Assembly (NCBI GenBank): GCA_028274465.1
Contig: CM051458.1
Span: 17,499,566 to 17,563,565 of the forward strand
DNA length: 64,000 nt
From: Plantago ovata
Taxonomy: Eukaryota; Streptophyta; Magnoliopsida; Lamiales; Plantaginaceae
Direction of reading: 5' to 3'
Shown here: in pieces, positions 11,693 through 22,304 of the stretch
Layout: the number at the start of each line of letters is the position of its first letter
Position numbering within the stretch: position 1 is the first letter of the stretch
Translations under genes and position numbers: made by a program
Notes under the pieces: generated by a model
Databases searched by the model: none
What the model was told of the DNA's origin: nothing
Seen by the model: only the letters and a program-made list of their open reading frames with translations

Positions 11693-11976
11693 TGCTGAAA
11701 CAGGTATTCAGCAAGCCAAAGTATTCTTACTTCATTAAAAGCTCCTTCCACTAATTTCTTCTAAGAAATGATAGGTCACTACATGATTGCTGAAACAAGC
11801 ATTCAGCAAGTAATTCCTTCAAAACGGGTATTTGTTAGGAAACTTAATCACTTGCTGAGACAGGCACTCAGTAAGAGAAAAACCTTAAAGATTGTTGAAA
11901 CGGGTATTCAGACAATCAAAGATACTGAAACAGGTATTCAAGTATCAAGGGAATATTCTGAGACGGGAACTCAGAA
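11693..11976 (+). repeat. Series of seven RNA-type hairpins after copia C pol
   Basis: Seven inverted repeats, each with a 7-nt loop beginning AC, lie between the pol stop and the third ORF. Positions and stems: 11693-11713 (TGCTGAA), 11787-11809 (TTGCTGAA), 11814-11841 (CAAA plus an outer TTCC), 11851-11875 (CTTGCTGAG, one G-U pair), 11890-11917 (GATTGTTGAA, one bulge), 11921-11946 (GATACTGAA, one bulge), 11956-11976 (TTCTGAG). Loops are ACAGGTA, ACAAGCA, ACGGGTA, ACAGGCA, ACGGGTA, ACAGGTA and ACGGGAA. The stems differ between units yet stay paired. Sireviruses are known for conserved non-coding motifs near the 3' end, and I could not check whether this is one of them. Confidence 0.85.
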
Positions 11977-12006
11977 AAGAGCAAAACTCATTTCTCAGAT
12001 CTTACC

Positions 12007-12065
12007 AAAAGATATCTCAAGTATAAAAAAGAATTTACTGATATGGGAACTCAGAAATATCTTTT
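12007..12065 (+). repeat. Longer inverted repeat enclosing a degenerate eighth hairpin
   Basis: AAAAGATAT at 12007-12015 pairs with ATATCTTTT at 12057-12065. Between them lies ACTGATATGGGAACTCAG, which looks like a decayed member of the hairpin series just upstream. Confidence 0.55.
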
Positions 12066-12093
12066 AAACTTAAGGAAATATGAGATGTCTTAG

Positions 12094-12104
12094 TAAGGGG
12101 GAAC
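12094..12104 (+). promoter_or_regulatory. Possible internal polypurine tract of copia C
   Basis: GTAAGGGGGAA resembles the true polypurine tract before the 3' LTR (AAAAAGGGGGAAAT, 36381-36394). Extra polypurine tracts downstream of pol are a known trait of Sireviruses, so this could prime plus-strand synthesis. Function is inferred from similarity only. Confidence 0.45.
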
Positions 12105-12442
12105 TTTAAGCAAGTATCTAGGCTATATATGCAAACTCGCTGAAAAGATTCTTGTTTATTTCAGCAAGCAATCTAATCCCATAAATCTCGGTAAATCAAT
12201 TTGTGACGTTAATCGGGCACAAATAAACTCGTAATAATCATGACATGAAATACAATCGTGGCCATTGATTAAAAGGAGTTATTAATCTAACGATTAACAT
12301 TTCAAAGAGAGAAAATGCTCTGATGGTTTTTGTTAGTCGGCCACTACACATTTAATACGAAGGCTCCACTAACGCCATTGTTTCTCTATTTTACCCTTGC
12401 TGAAAACTCAAATCGATTGAGTTTCTCACACATCAGAGACAC

Positions 12443-12450
12443 TATATAAA
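12443..12450 (+). promoter_or_regulatory. TATA box upstream of the copia C third ORF
   Basis: TATATAAA followed by GGAG lies 131 bp before the third-ORF ATG. A start near 12475 would give a ~105-nt leader. This suggests the third ORF is expressed from its own internal promoter. A second TATATAAA at 12569-12576 is only 5 bp from the ATG and cannot serve it. Confidence 0.5.
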
Positions 12451-12580
12451 GGAGTTAGAGAAATGACAAAATTCTTTAACTCACATTTCCTTTCTCTGCA
12501 AATTTTAGCCTGAATCTACTGTACCTCCGGTCAAAAAGCAAACAATCTTTTTCGTACACTTTTCTCTCTATATAAACAAA

Positions 12581-12781
12581 ATGGCACCAAAAAGACAATC
12601 ATCTAAGACCTCCAAGTCGTCTGAGGTTGACAGTGTTGAGAAACGCACTGCTCCGGTGACTACTCCGGCAACAAACACAGCGAAAGTTGTGTTGAAAAAC
12701 GATAGAATCACGGAAAAACCCATGCCTCCTTCATATCTTGACACTGCAAAGTGTGAGATGATGATGCAATGGGGTGGTTTT
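12581..12781 (+). pseudogene. Copia C third ORF, N-terminal piece
   Basis: The ATG at 12581 (context AACAAAATGGC) opens 67 codons that begin MAPKRQSSKTSKSSE, a Ser/Lys-rich basic start. The piece ends in a Phe codon where copia A is inserted. The duplicated GTTTT at 12777-12781 and 30867-30871 makes the frame resume exactly at 30869, so the element was intact here when hit. The protein is described under 30867-34004. Confidence 0.75.
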
Positions 12782-14851
12782 TGTAAGAAAATATGGTCAG
12801 AGTTACCCCTAGGGTACGCAGCGGAATTTCAAAAATTTTCTTAACATACAGGTTAATTGATTATGCATATGTCGTATATATATATAAACACGTCAATTAG
12901 AAGACTAACCTTACTTCCAAAGAAGCTTCGAAGTCTTCGTAATAATCCGGTGTATCTTCCACTTCGTCGAAGTCGAAGATATCTACAATACTCTTATTAT
13001 CTACAAGACAATAAGAGTTAGTTTCCAGCTTCTAGAACCTCAACCTTGGTATCCACGGATGAACAGCCTATCGTAAGAATGCTAGGATATATTTTGTGTG
13101 ACCAAGAAGACGGGGCGGCGATTCCTCCGGTGAGGTGGCGCGCGCGTGTAGGCTTATAGAGGAGGGGAGAGCTTTTTATTTTCTCTAAGAAAACTGGGTA
13201 GAATAACTGTGTGTAAAACTGTATCCAAAGCTCTCTAATAGTCTACTATATATAGTAGTCAATAGAAGCCTAAAGCATAAGAAATTAAACTTCGTAAAGG
13301 AATAAGAATCTAATTCTTATCACACAAGGAAACCAATATCAAGTCTAGATTCATTCCCAATCAAATTAAAACTCAATTAGGAAAATCTAACTTATCCCTT
13401 TGACTTCTAATAGAGGAAGGAGTCGAACTCCTTCCTCCATCTTATCCATGCGCGGCGCGCGCGCCCAGTCCTACGGGAGGTGGGTCCCAATTTTGGGACC
13501 CACTTATAGTTCTAAGGCAATTCAGACTCCAAGTAGATTTTGCCCAAGTGCGTATGTTAATTCTAAATTAACATATCCTTTCAAATCAAACCTCTATTAT
13601 ATTTTCAAAATATAATCTTTAATTGTATTTACATAAAATACAATTAATTAGCCAATTCAATTAATAATTCCAAATCATTAATTGAGCCACCAAATATTAT
13701 AACTAATTCCAAATCAATTATAATCCATCAATCACAATTAATTGCGATTCCATCTTCAAGGATATTCTGATAGGCTGAATCACCACATAGTGTGACCCAT
13801 TGGTCCCTCATCGTATTAAGCAAGTCCTAGACTAGGCAACATGGAATTCCTAGACGGTTCCATTTGCAATATTAATATATCAGGACGTTTGAGAGGTTTC
13901 TCAAAGCTAACCCTTTCGTTGTGAAGCCTGTTGCGCTCAACGCCGCGATGGTAAGGTCCCTTCATCTGACTTGCTCAAATGTATCTAGGATCGATGAAGT
14001 GTCTATCCCAATAATACATCCACGGGCGTCTCAGGGAGTTGCTTGGTTAAGATATACTTATGACCATCATAATATATCATTTGCACTGGCCAGTGACTTA
14101 ACCAACACAACTATGCAGACTATGAGCAGTACTCTCCTATGCTACACTTGAGAGATGAATCCTTCACAGAATCACTTATCATCCCCATTTGTATGTAGCC
14201 ATAATCCTGGATCGTGTCTTTGGTCAACTGCTTATTCAGAGCTGACATCGACGGGTCCACCAAGGATATGGGGCAACAAATGTGATGATAAAGTCATGTA
14301 AGTACAAAGGACGACTGGCATCACTTCGACAACTTACCGGTTCCCATAGACACTTCGGTGTAGAGTATACATCGATGGGAGTGTCCGGTGGGTACTTCCA
14401 TTGTTTGATAATCCTTCTTCGAACAACTATGCGCAGTTATGGGAACGTTTCTCGATTGTCCAACAATCTGTTCCGTGGCCGTGGGATCGGCTCACACTTG
14501 CTCCAACAAGTATAACCTCCACGCATACTAGTCTCGTCTGGTTCATTCAGACCCCTACATCCGAGATGAACCTCGACTAGGGAGAGTTTGGGATAGATGA
14601 TAACTCACATAGCTCCCACTATCTGTGTGATCGGTCATCTATCCGAGGGGACATGTTTAATATCAATACAGACAGTAATAAAGATATGACATGCTGCATG
14701 CCTGGTGTAATATAAATATGAAAGCGATACTCAATAGTAAAAACAACAAACATATATTATATTACGTTGACCTGTGTAATAGTACATATATGCCCTCTAT
14801 AAGGGCACCATGCCCTTAGTAAGGACTGTCTCTAGGACATATACACTATCA
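12782..14851 (-). mobile_element. Copia A 3' LTR
   Basis: A 2,070-bp LTR beginning TGTAAGAAAATATGG and ending ATACACTATCA, adjoined by the minus-strand polypurine tract at 14852-14865. The target duplication GTTTT lies at 12777-12781 and 30867-30871. The palindromic TATA box is at 13243-13258. The other A LTR (20753-22304 plus 30582-30866) matches with scattered differences. There is no coding content; short frames at 13921-14151 and similar are shadows. Confidence 0.93.
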
Positions 14852-14865
14852 ATCTCCCACTTGGA
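14852..14865 (-). other. Copia A polypurine tract
   Basis: On the minus strand this reads AGTCCAAGTGGGAGAT, directly before the 3' LTR. It is the usual plus-strand primer site. Copia B has nearly the same sequence at 39298-39311. Confidence 0.8.
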
Positions 14866-15836
14866 CTAGAGCCAGTCACCTTTATGCCTAATACCCAGAT
14901 TAGCATAATGTCTTAAGTGGACTTCCACTGATAAGAACTTGGTGAAAGGATCTGCCACGTTGTCCGTGGTAGAGACACGTTCTATACTAACTTTTCCTCT
15001 ATCTATAATCTCACGTATAACGTGATATTTTCTAAGTACATGTTTGTTCTTGTTTGTAGATCTAGGCTCCCTAGCTTGAGCGACGACGCTCGTATTGTCA
15101 CAATAAATTGTTATTGGACTAGGAGCAGGAACAACCCTGAATTCCTTCAAGAACTTTGAAATCCAGACAGCTTCTTTCGATGCTTCTGATGCAGCAATGT
15201 ACTCGGCTTCTGTGGATGAGTCAGCAACCGTGGCTTGCTTAGAACTCTTCCAACAGACAACTCCTCCGTTCGATTTGAATACGTATCCTGTCTGTGACTT
15301 AAAGTCATCAGGATCTGATTCAAATCCAGGTCGACATACCCAGACATCTTTAATTCTGGTTCTCCACCAAACACCAAGAACATCTCTTTAGTCCGTCGAA
15401 GGTACTTAAGAATGTTCTTTACAGCAGTCCAGTGAGGTACTCCTGGATTCTGTTGGTGTCGACAAGTGACACTAAGCGCATATGCCACATCGGGCCTTGT
15501 GCAATTCATTGCATACATTATAGACCCTACATCCGAAGCATAGGGCACACGACTCATTGCATTTCTTTCTTCATCAGTTTTAGGACCATCCTTAACTGAT
15601 AAGACAATCCCATGCCTAGCTGGGAGAAAGCCTCTCTTTGAGTCGTCCATCTTATAACGCTTCAGTATTTTGTCGATGTAGGTGGACTGTGTCATTCCTA
15701 ACATCCTCTTGGATCTATCTCTAAAGATCTTGATCCCTAGGATGTAGTTCGCTTCACCCAAGTCCTTCATCGAGAAGGTACTTGATAACCAAACTTTAGT
15801 CTCTTCTAGCATATAGACATTGTTTCCCATGATCAA
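14866..15836 (-). pseudogene. Copia A RT C-terminus and RNase H (frameshifted)
   Basis: Two overlapping frames. The first (15836 to 15147) carries the RT thumb (MKDLGEANYILGIKI, YASDVGSIMYAMNCTRPDVAYALS) and enters RNase H before a shift near 15330. The second (15150 to 14866) carries the RNase H end (ITIYCDNTSVVAQA, NVADPFTK) and stops one base before the polypurine tract. Copia B keeps this whole stretch as one frame (39312-40931), which shows where A is broken. It degrades RNA in the cDNA hybrid in working elements. Confidence 0.88.
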
Positions 15837-16489
15837 ATGTAATCTACATAAATGATCGTGAAAACAACTCCTTTGTCGCTGTGTCTAGCGTAGACACAGG
15901 GATCTTCCTTGCTTCTGATGAAGTCAAACGATTTGACAGCTTCATCAAAGCGGATATTCCAGCTCCTTGACGCTTGCTTTAGCCCATAGATGGATCTTTG
16001 TAATTTGCATACAGCAGTTGGCCTGGTTTTAATAATAAAACCTTCAGGCTGTACCATATAGACCTCTTCCTCAAGGTTGCCATTGAGGAAGGCAGTCTTT
16101 ACATCCATCTGCCATATCTCATAATCATAGTAGGCATCTATCGGAAGTAGAATTCGAATGGACTTCAATTTTGCTACCGGTGAAAAGGTTTCATCGTAAT
16201 TGATGCCATACCTTTGCGTGTAGCCTTTCGCCACAAGCCTAGCTTTGTGCGTTTGTACCTTGCCATCGGCATCTGTCTTTCGTTTAAAGACCCATTTGCA
16301 CCCAATAGGTCTAACCCCTTGGGGCAAGTCTACCAAGTTCCAAACTTGGTTCTGGTACATTGAATCCATTTCTAACTCCATGGCCTCTTGCCATTTGTCT
16401 GAGTCAATATCAATTATTGCCTCTTTGTAGGTCTCGGGATCATCCCGATCTGATAAACCGACATCAAGTTCACAGATGTCTTCTATCAT
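15833..16489 (-). pseudogene. Copia A reverse transcriptase (catalytic motif broken)
   Basis: RT palm and fingers, with KWVFKRK, KARLVAKGYTQ, YDETFSPVAKL, MDVKTAFLNGNLEEEVYM and YGLKQASRSW. The catalytic box reads YVDYI followed by a stop, where copia B has YVDDILIMG (near 40280). A one-base loss plus a substitution removed the second Asp and shifted the frame. The enzyme is inactive here. Confidence 0.9.
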
Positions 16490-16711
16490 AAGGCTTTGCT
16501 TCTGAGGTCCTCTTAGGATCCTCTTCGACCAACAAAGCTCGACTTGTTCTAGTGCTTTTCATTTCTGGCTTCGTGTAACACGAACATTATCAGTGGGTAC
16601 TGATGCAGCTGGTCGCTGGGCGCGACCCTGTTCCCTTGCGGGAGGCTGCTCTTGTGCAACTTGTTGCACATGTTGGTTGACAACGGGTTCTATTGGTGTG
16701 GTTTCAACTGT

Positions 16712-17931
16712 TTATCTAATCACAGGACTCCCACTGACTATGACATGTCTAACAAGTGTCATATCATCACCCTTGTCTGCTTCGAAAGCTCCCACTGAAC
16801 CTGAGTCCAAATCAGAAGATTTAGAGAGCTCATGTTCGCGCGTGTCAAAGTCTTGAATTTCTTCAAGTTCTATCATGTCATCTAACCTCTCTTCTTCAAG
16901 GTATTCAGCTTTTAAAAACTTAACGTTTCTAGATTCGATCACCTTGTGATCTTCAGCATGATAGAATTCATAGCCTCTCGTCTGAAGAGGATAGCCTATG
17001 AAATATACTTTGACACCCTTGGCATCTAACTTATCAGTGAGCATCAGTTTGACTATCGCATGACAGCCCCAAGGTCTAAGATAGCCCAGTGAGGGCTTCT
17101 TTCCCTTCCATAACTCATAAGGAGTTTTCTCCACTGATTTAGATGGTACACGGTTCAGAATGTGGATTGCAGTTTGTAGTGCATATCCCCACAGATATTT
17201 TGGAAGAGTCGAGAATCCAATCATTGATCTTACCATGTCTAACAGGGTTTGATTCCTCCTCTCAGACACACCATTTAACTGTGGTGTTCCAGGAGGAGTC
17301 CATTGCGATTGAATTCCATTTTCCTTCAAGTAGTCGATAAATTCTTCACTAAGGTATTCACCTCCTCAATCTGATCGAAGAGTGACTATCCTTAGGTTCA
17401 ATTCATTCCCGGCCTCATTCCTAAACTCCTTGAATTTCCCAAAGGTCTCGGATTTATTCTTCATAAGATAAATATATCCATACCTTGAGAAATCATCAGT
17501 AAGGTAACGAAGTAAGGATAATCCCCACGCGCATTGACTTTAAAAGGTCCACATACATCGGTATGTATGAGCTCTAAGCAGCGAGTGGCACGAACACCTT
17601 GTCCAACAAAAGGTTTGTTCGTCATCTTACCCTTAACACATGATTCGCATGTACCATATGATTCAAAATCAAATGGTTCTAAGTAGTCCAACTTCCTTAG
17701 TCTTTGAATCCGTGTTTCATTGATATGGCCTAGCCGACAATGCCATAGATAAGATTGATTATTCTTCCTACTTGAAGACGGTTGTTTATCATGTATTTGA
17801 AATAAAGGTAGACTACTTTGCAAAATATATAAACCATTCACCAAGCCAGCTTTTCCATAATAGTGATTATTTAATGAAAAATAACAAGTATTATTCGGAA
17901 ATCGAAAGGAAAAACCCATATTGTCTAACAA
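16712..17931 (-). pseudogene. Copia A integrase (two broken pieces)
   Basis: The upstream piece (17931 to 17461) carries the pre-integrase segment and the HHCC domain (LWHCRLGHINETR, CESCVKGKM) and the first catalytic Asp (HTDVCGPF), then a frameshift. The downstream piece (17329 to 16712) carries [20 protein letters not shown] with the catalytic Glu, the C-terminal [12 protein letters not shown] and an acidic tail. The segment with the second Asp, between 17330 and 17460, is disrupted. Copia B (51020-52756) has the same proteins in one frame. Confidence 0.88.
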
Positions 17932-17994
17932 TGGAATGGAAATAATATTTCTGACAATGGATGGAACAAAATAAATATTATCAAGTTCTAAACA

Positions 17995-18453
17995 TTATCC
18001 CGAGGGCAAATATATCTTGCTGCGTCCAACGCGTTTGGCTTCAACTGGATTGTCGTTCCCAACATGCAAGTCGATTTCACCTCGCTTGACTAGCCTGTGA
18101 TCAATTAGCCCCTGCACATTATTACAAATGTGTGAGCCACAGGCTGTATCCAATACCCAACCATTGGAGCCAAAAGTAGTCATGTTCATTTCAATAACGA
18201 ACATACCTGAGCTAGAAGCCGATGGCTTCTTAGCTTGATCTGCCCTAAGCTTAGGGCAATCTTTCTTCCAATGTCCTTTCTGCTTATAGAAAAGACATTC
18301 ATCTGTGCGTACCGTTCCGTTTCTCTTGAACTTCCTTTTCTGGTTTGGACGCTTAGGCTTATCACTCCAAGTGTTAGCCTTGGCTCCCGACTTTCCGTTA
18401 CCCTTAGCACCTCTGTTTCTCGGGTTTGGGTTAGACGGTTGCCCAACAAGCAT
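17995..18453 (-). pseudogene. Copia A Gag zinc knuckle and protease
   Basis: This continues from Gag after a frameshift near 18460. A basic Lys/Arg/Asn-rich nucleocapsid part precedes a zinc knuckle reading CLFYKQKGHWKKDC. The second Cys of CX2C is Tyr, whereas copia B has CLYCKQKGHWKRDC. The protease follows with VLDTACGSHICNN (DTA in place of DTG/DSG, as in B). It ends at a stop at 17995, before the integrase region. Confidence 0.85.
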
Positions 18454-18462
18454 GATCGACTT

Positions 18463-19083
18463 TTACTTCTTAGGAAGAGTTTGATCATATGTCTTCAGCA
18501 GATTATGAAGTTCAGGCAGTGTTACGTCCTTCGCATTCATCGTGTAATTAATGATGAACTGCGTATACGAACTCGGCAATGATTGAAGGACAAAGATCAC
18601 CATGATCTTGTTCTCTAGCTTAACGCCGGCATCGACAAGCTTTTCAAAGAGACCAATCATTTTGAGAACATGCTCAAACATGTTCCCTCCTTCACTGAGC
18701 TTGCATCTGTGTATCTCTTTGATCAAATCAAATTCAACACTTCTAGTTGTCGTCTTAAAGAGCGACTCAAGATGCTTCAGCATCTCATACGGCAACATGC
18801 TTTCATGTTGCCTCTGGAGCTCATTGCTCATTGCCGCCAGCATAATACACTGCGCGGATCTAGCATCCTCAAGATGCTTATCAGACCTTGCCTTGTTGGC
18901 TTGATTCCAAGCAGCAACCTGATCGGCAGTCTGATTTTCGGGGCACACGGGAATTACCTCGTCCAAGACGTACTCAATCTTTTCGTACCTCAGCACCAAA
19001 CGTATATTCCTGATCCAATCTAGGAAGTTTGGTCCGGTCAACATTTGCTTCTCTAAGACAGCACGGAGCGAGATACTCGCCAT
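18463..19083 (-). pseudogene. Copia A Gag capsid region
   Basis: The start is taken at the ATG at 19083 (MASISLRAVLEKQML), which aligns with the B start at 53009. The upstream open frame to 19131 is not conserved in B. The capsid core includes NFLDWIRNIRLVLRYEKIEYVLD and FVLQSLPSSYTQFIINYTMN. The frame ends in TLPKK then a stop, and a one-base shift joins it to the zinc-knuckle segment. In working elements Gag assembles the cytoplasmic virus-like particle. Confidence 0.87.
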
Positions 19084-19656
19084 TTCTAATATCCTAAGGA
19101 GAAATAATATAGAACGAAAATAATTAATCAACTATTGAGATATTATTTCTAAATACACAGTCAACATAACTAAACAACAAGGTCCCTTTAGCTATTTATC
19201 TCCCACTATTTTCACATATGCTTGCCCCCACAACAAACATACGGGTAATGTCCAACATGTTACCGTAGTGGCCAAGATCCAAATCCATACTATGCTATGC
19301 TCCAACAGGGGCTGGTCGCATAGCATAATATGACCGGTAGGACTATCCAATTGCGTCCCGCAACTCTTGGTTGTTAAATCTAATTTAACCCGATGCCCTA
19401 CATACTGTACCTATCGAGGTCGCTAGATACAATATGCAGTAAGTCATAACCATAGGCTTACTCTAATCCGACGATCACTACGAGTCTTGCAAGACAAGGT
19501 CGCCAATACAAGAAAACGCAATGTAAATCTAGAATTAAAGCACCCTATGGAAAGCATCTCAAAAACGCATATACATATATATATATATATTTTTGTACTT
19601 ATATTAGTTGGGGCTTGTTACTTGAGGGTTGTTATCAGTCATCTACAAATAAATAA

Positions 19657-19807
19657 GGGCGCCGCCTACCCATCACGCCTGAACGGTTTACACGTAATGG
19701 ATGCCGCCTATCCATTCTAGTTCTAAACGCGGTCAAGAACATAATGGGTGCCGCCTACACATACATAAATATGCGGTCCGACATATAAGAGGGCGCCGCC
19801 TACCCTC
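19657..19807 (-). repeat. Four tandem hairpins in the copia A leader (GCCGCCT loop)
   Basis: Units spaced 40-55 bp, each a short inverted repeat around GCCGCCT. Positions are 19657-19671 (GGG/CCC), 19696-19716 (AATGGAT/ATCCATT, perfect), 19743-19762 (ATGGGT with one mismatch) and 19789-19807 (GAGGG/CCCTC). Each is followed by a word like GCGGTCCG. Pairs that look like C-A mismatches on the plus strand become G-U pairs on the minus (sense) strand, so the structure belongs to the element RNA. Copia B has the equivalent at 53585-53742. Confidence 0.85.
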
Positions 19808-20305
19808 GCATGCATAGCGGTCGAACGCAAAGTAAAATACTTGGTATTTAAACATGCATTGTCAAACAATATCATATAGAGCATATGAAACAAGTAGTAG
19901 CCTATGTGGATGACAAATGACTTCATAATTTCATTATGAAAATTATAATCCCATACTTATAATCTCTATGAAATAATTGAAAATTTGGACTAGATTGAAT
20001 AATCGAAAATTCTATTGACCAAGTAGCAATTTTTGAAAACCCGAAGGACTTAATCGTAATTTTTAAAACCTTGGAGGTGTTAAATCTAAAATTCAAATGT
20101 AGAAGGACTAATTTGCAATAAACAATAAATTGATAAATTGCAAATAAGTCCTTTAACTTTATACTAATTAAATTTACCCCTCTAGTTTAAAAACAATTAC
20201 AATTAAATGACATTTATATTCCAAATATAAAATTCAATCCTCAAAACTTTCAAAATTCGATTTTGGGTCCAATCCGAAAAAATATATATATATTTATTAA
20301 AATAT

Positions 20306-20578
20306 GGGACCTAGTCCCGTCCCCACGGTCCGCGGCCCCGGGAGCCTGGCGCTCGCGGCACGCGGGTACCTGTGCCGCGGTCCCGGGCGACCGGCGCCGG
20401 CGGCACGCGGGTGCAGGCGCCCGGCGCCCTTGGGCGCCTGCGTCCGCAGGCCTCGGGTACCTACGTCACGCAGGTACCCGGGTGCCCGCGGCACACGGGC
20501 GCCTGCGGTACCGCAGGTGTGGGCGCCTGCGTCACGCAGGCGGCCGGCCGCCGCCTGAGTCGCGCAGGCGGCCCGGTC
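20306..20578 (-). repeat. GC-rich palindrome block in the copia A leader
   Basis: A 270-bp island of very high GC between AT-rich borders, made of repeated inverted repeats. Examples are GCCTGCG-TC-CGCAGGC (20436-20451), CCTGCGGTACCGCAGG (20502-20517), GCCTGCG-TCA-CGCAGGC (20525-20541) and CCGCCTG/CAGGCGG (20551-20571). Open frames across it are low-complexity Gly/Ala/Arg/Pro and are not credible proteins. Confidence 0.85.
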
Positions 20579-20735
20579 AAAATATATATATTTAATATTT
20601 TTTTTTTTGAAAAATATAAATTCTAAAATTTATATAAAAACAAAACTTTTGTAAATCGAATTAATCATAGAATCAACTGCATCCACATATCTACAAAATC
20701 AAACAATATAAATACGTATATACGTAATCAATTAA

Positions 20736-20751
20736 CCTGGCTCTGATACCA
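20736..20751 (-). other. Copia A primer binding site (initiator Met tRNA)
   Basis: The minus strand reads TGGTATCAGAGCCAGG one base after the 5' LTR end. This sets the element as minus-strand and fixes the LTR border at 20753. Confidence 0.93.
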
Positions 20752-20752
20752 C

Positions 20753-22304
20753 TGTAAGAAAATATGGTCAGAGTTACCCTAGGGTACGCAGCGGAATTTA
20801 AAAAAATTTCTTAACATACATGTTAATTGATTATGCATATGTCGTATATATATAAACACGTCAATTAGAAGACTAACATTACTTCCAAAGCAGCTTCCAA
20901 GTCTTCATAATAATCCGGTGTATCTTCTCCTTCGTCGAAGTCGAAGATATATACAATACTCTGATTATCTGCAAGACAATAATAGTTAGTTTCCAGCTCC
21001 TAGAACCTCAACCTTGGTATCCACGGATGAACAGCCTATCAGAAGAATGCTAGGATATTCTTTGTGTGACCAAGAAGACGGGACGTCGATTCCTCCGGTG
21101 AGGTGGCGCGCGCGTGTAGGCTTATAGAGGAGGGGAGAGCTTTTTATTTTCTCTAAGAAAACTGGGTAGAATAACTGTGTGTAAAACTGTATCCAAAGCT
21201 CTCTAATAGTCTACTATATATAGTAGTCAATAGAAGCCTAAAGCATAAGCAATTAAACTTCGTAAAGGAATAAGAATCTAATTCTTATCGCACAAGGAAA
21301 CCAATATCAAGTCTAGATTCATTCCCAATCAAATTTAAACTCAATCAGGAAAATCTAACTTATCCCTTTGACTTCTAATAGAGGAAGGAGTCGAACTCCT
21401 TCCTCCATCTTATCCATGCGCGCGCACGCGCCCAGTCCTACGGAGGTGGGTCCCAATTTTGTGACCCACTTATAGTTCTAAGGCAATTCTAACTCCAAGT
21501 AGATTTTGCCCAAGTGCGTATGTTAATTCTAAATTGACATATCCTTTAAATCAAATCTCTATTATATTTTCAAAATATAATCTTTAATTGTATTTACATA
21601 AAATACAATTAATTAGCCAATTCAATTAATAATTCCAAATCATTAATTGAGCCACCAAATATTATAATTAATTCCAAATCAATTATAATCCATCAATCAC
21701 AATTAATTCCAAATTAATTGCGATTCCATCTTCAAGGATATTCTGATAGACTGAATCACCACATAGTGTGACCCACAGGGCCTCATCGTATTAAGCAAGT
21801 CCTAGACTAGGCAACATGGAATTCCTAGACGGTTCCATTTGCAATATTAATACATGAGGACGTTTGAGAGGTTTCTCAAAGCTAACCCTTTCGTTGTGAA
21901 GCCTTTTGCGCTCAACGCGGCGATGGTAAGGTCGCTTCATCTGACTTGCTCGAATGTATCTAGGATCGATGAAGTGTCTATCCCAATAATACATCCACGG
22001 GCGTCTCAGGGAGTTGCTTGGTTAAGATATACTTATGACCATCATAATATATCATTTGCACTGGCCAGTGACTTTACCAACACAACTATGCGACTATGAG
22101 CAGTGCTCTCCTGTGCTACACTTGAGATGAATCCTTCACAGAATCACTTATCATCCCCATTTGTATTAGCCATAATCCTGGATCGTGTCTTAGGTCAACT
22201 GCTTATTCAGAGCTGACATCGACGGGTCCACCAAGGATATGGGGCAACAATGTGATGATAAAGTCCTGTAAGTACAAAGGACGACTGGCATCACTTCGAC
22301 AACC
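20753..22304 (-). mobile_element. Copia A 5' LTR, first piece
   Basis: It matches 12782-14333 with scattered substitutions and small indels, including the TATA palindrome (21211-21226). It breaks off at the N gap. The LTR continues at 30582-30866 after gypsy G. Confidence 0.92.

Larger units (their letters stand above)
19084..20735 (-). other. Copia A untranslated leader
   Basis: This is 1.65 kb between the primer binding site and gag with no credible coding sequence. It holds the four-hairpin array at 19657-19807, an AT-rich stretch (19930-20300) and a GC-rich palindrome block (20306-20578) sharply bordered by AT dinucleotide runs. The copia B leader has the same order of parts. Confidence 0.75.

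Noticed and set aside
11693..11976. Resemblance of the regular hairpin arrays to a CRISPR array
   Set aside because: The repeats are short, imperfect stem-loops without unique spacers of constant length, in plant retrotransposon RNA. No cas genes are present.
11768..12067. 99-codon frame with repeated ETGIQ units
   Set aside because: It is the translation of the hairpin series. Loops occur in all three frames and the stems co-vary as RNA, so a protein is not supported.
12569..12576. Second TATATAAA next to the third-ORF start
   Set aside because: It is only 5 bp from the ATG, too close to serve as the promoter for that ORF.
20263..20626. Four overlapping frames on both strands in the copia A leader
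   Set aside because: They arise from high GC and lack of stops in the palindrome block; composition is low-complexity.
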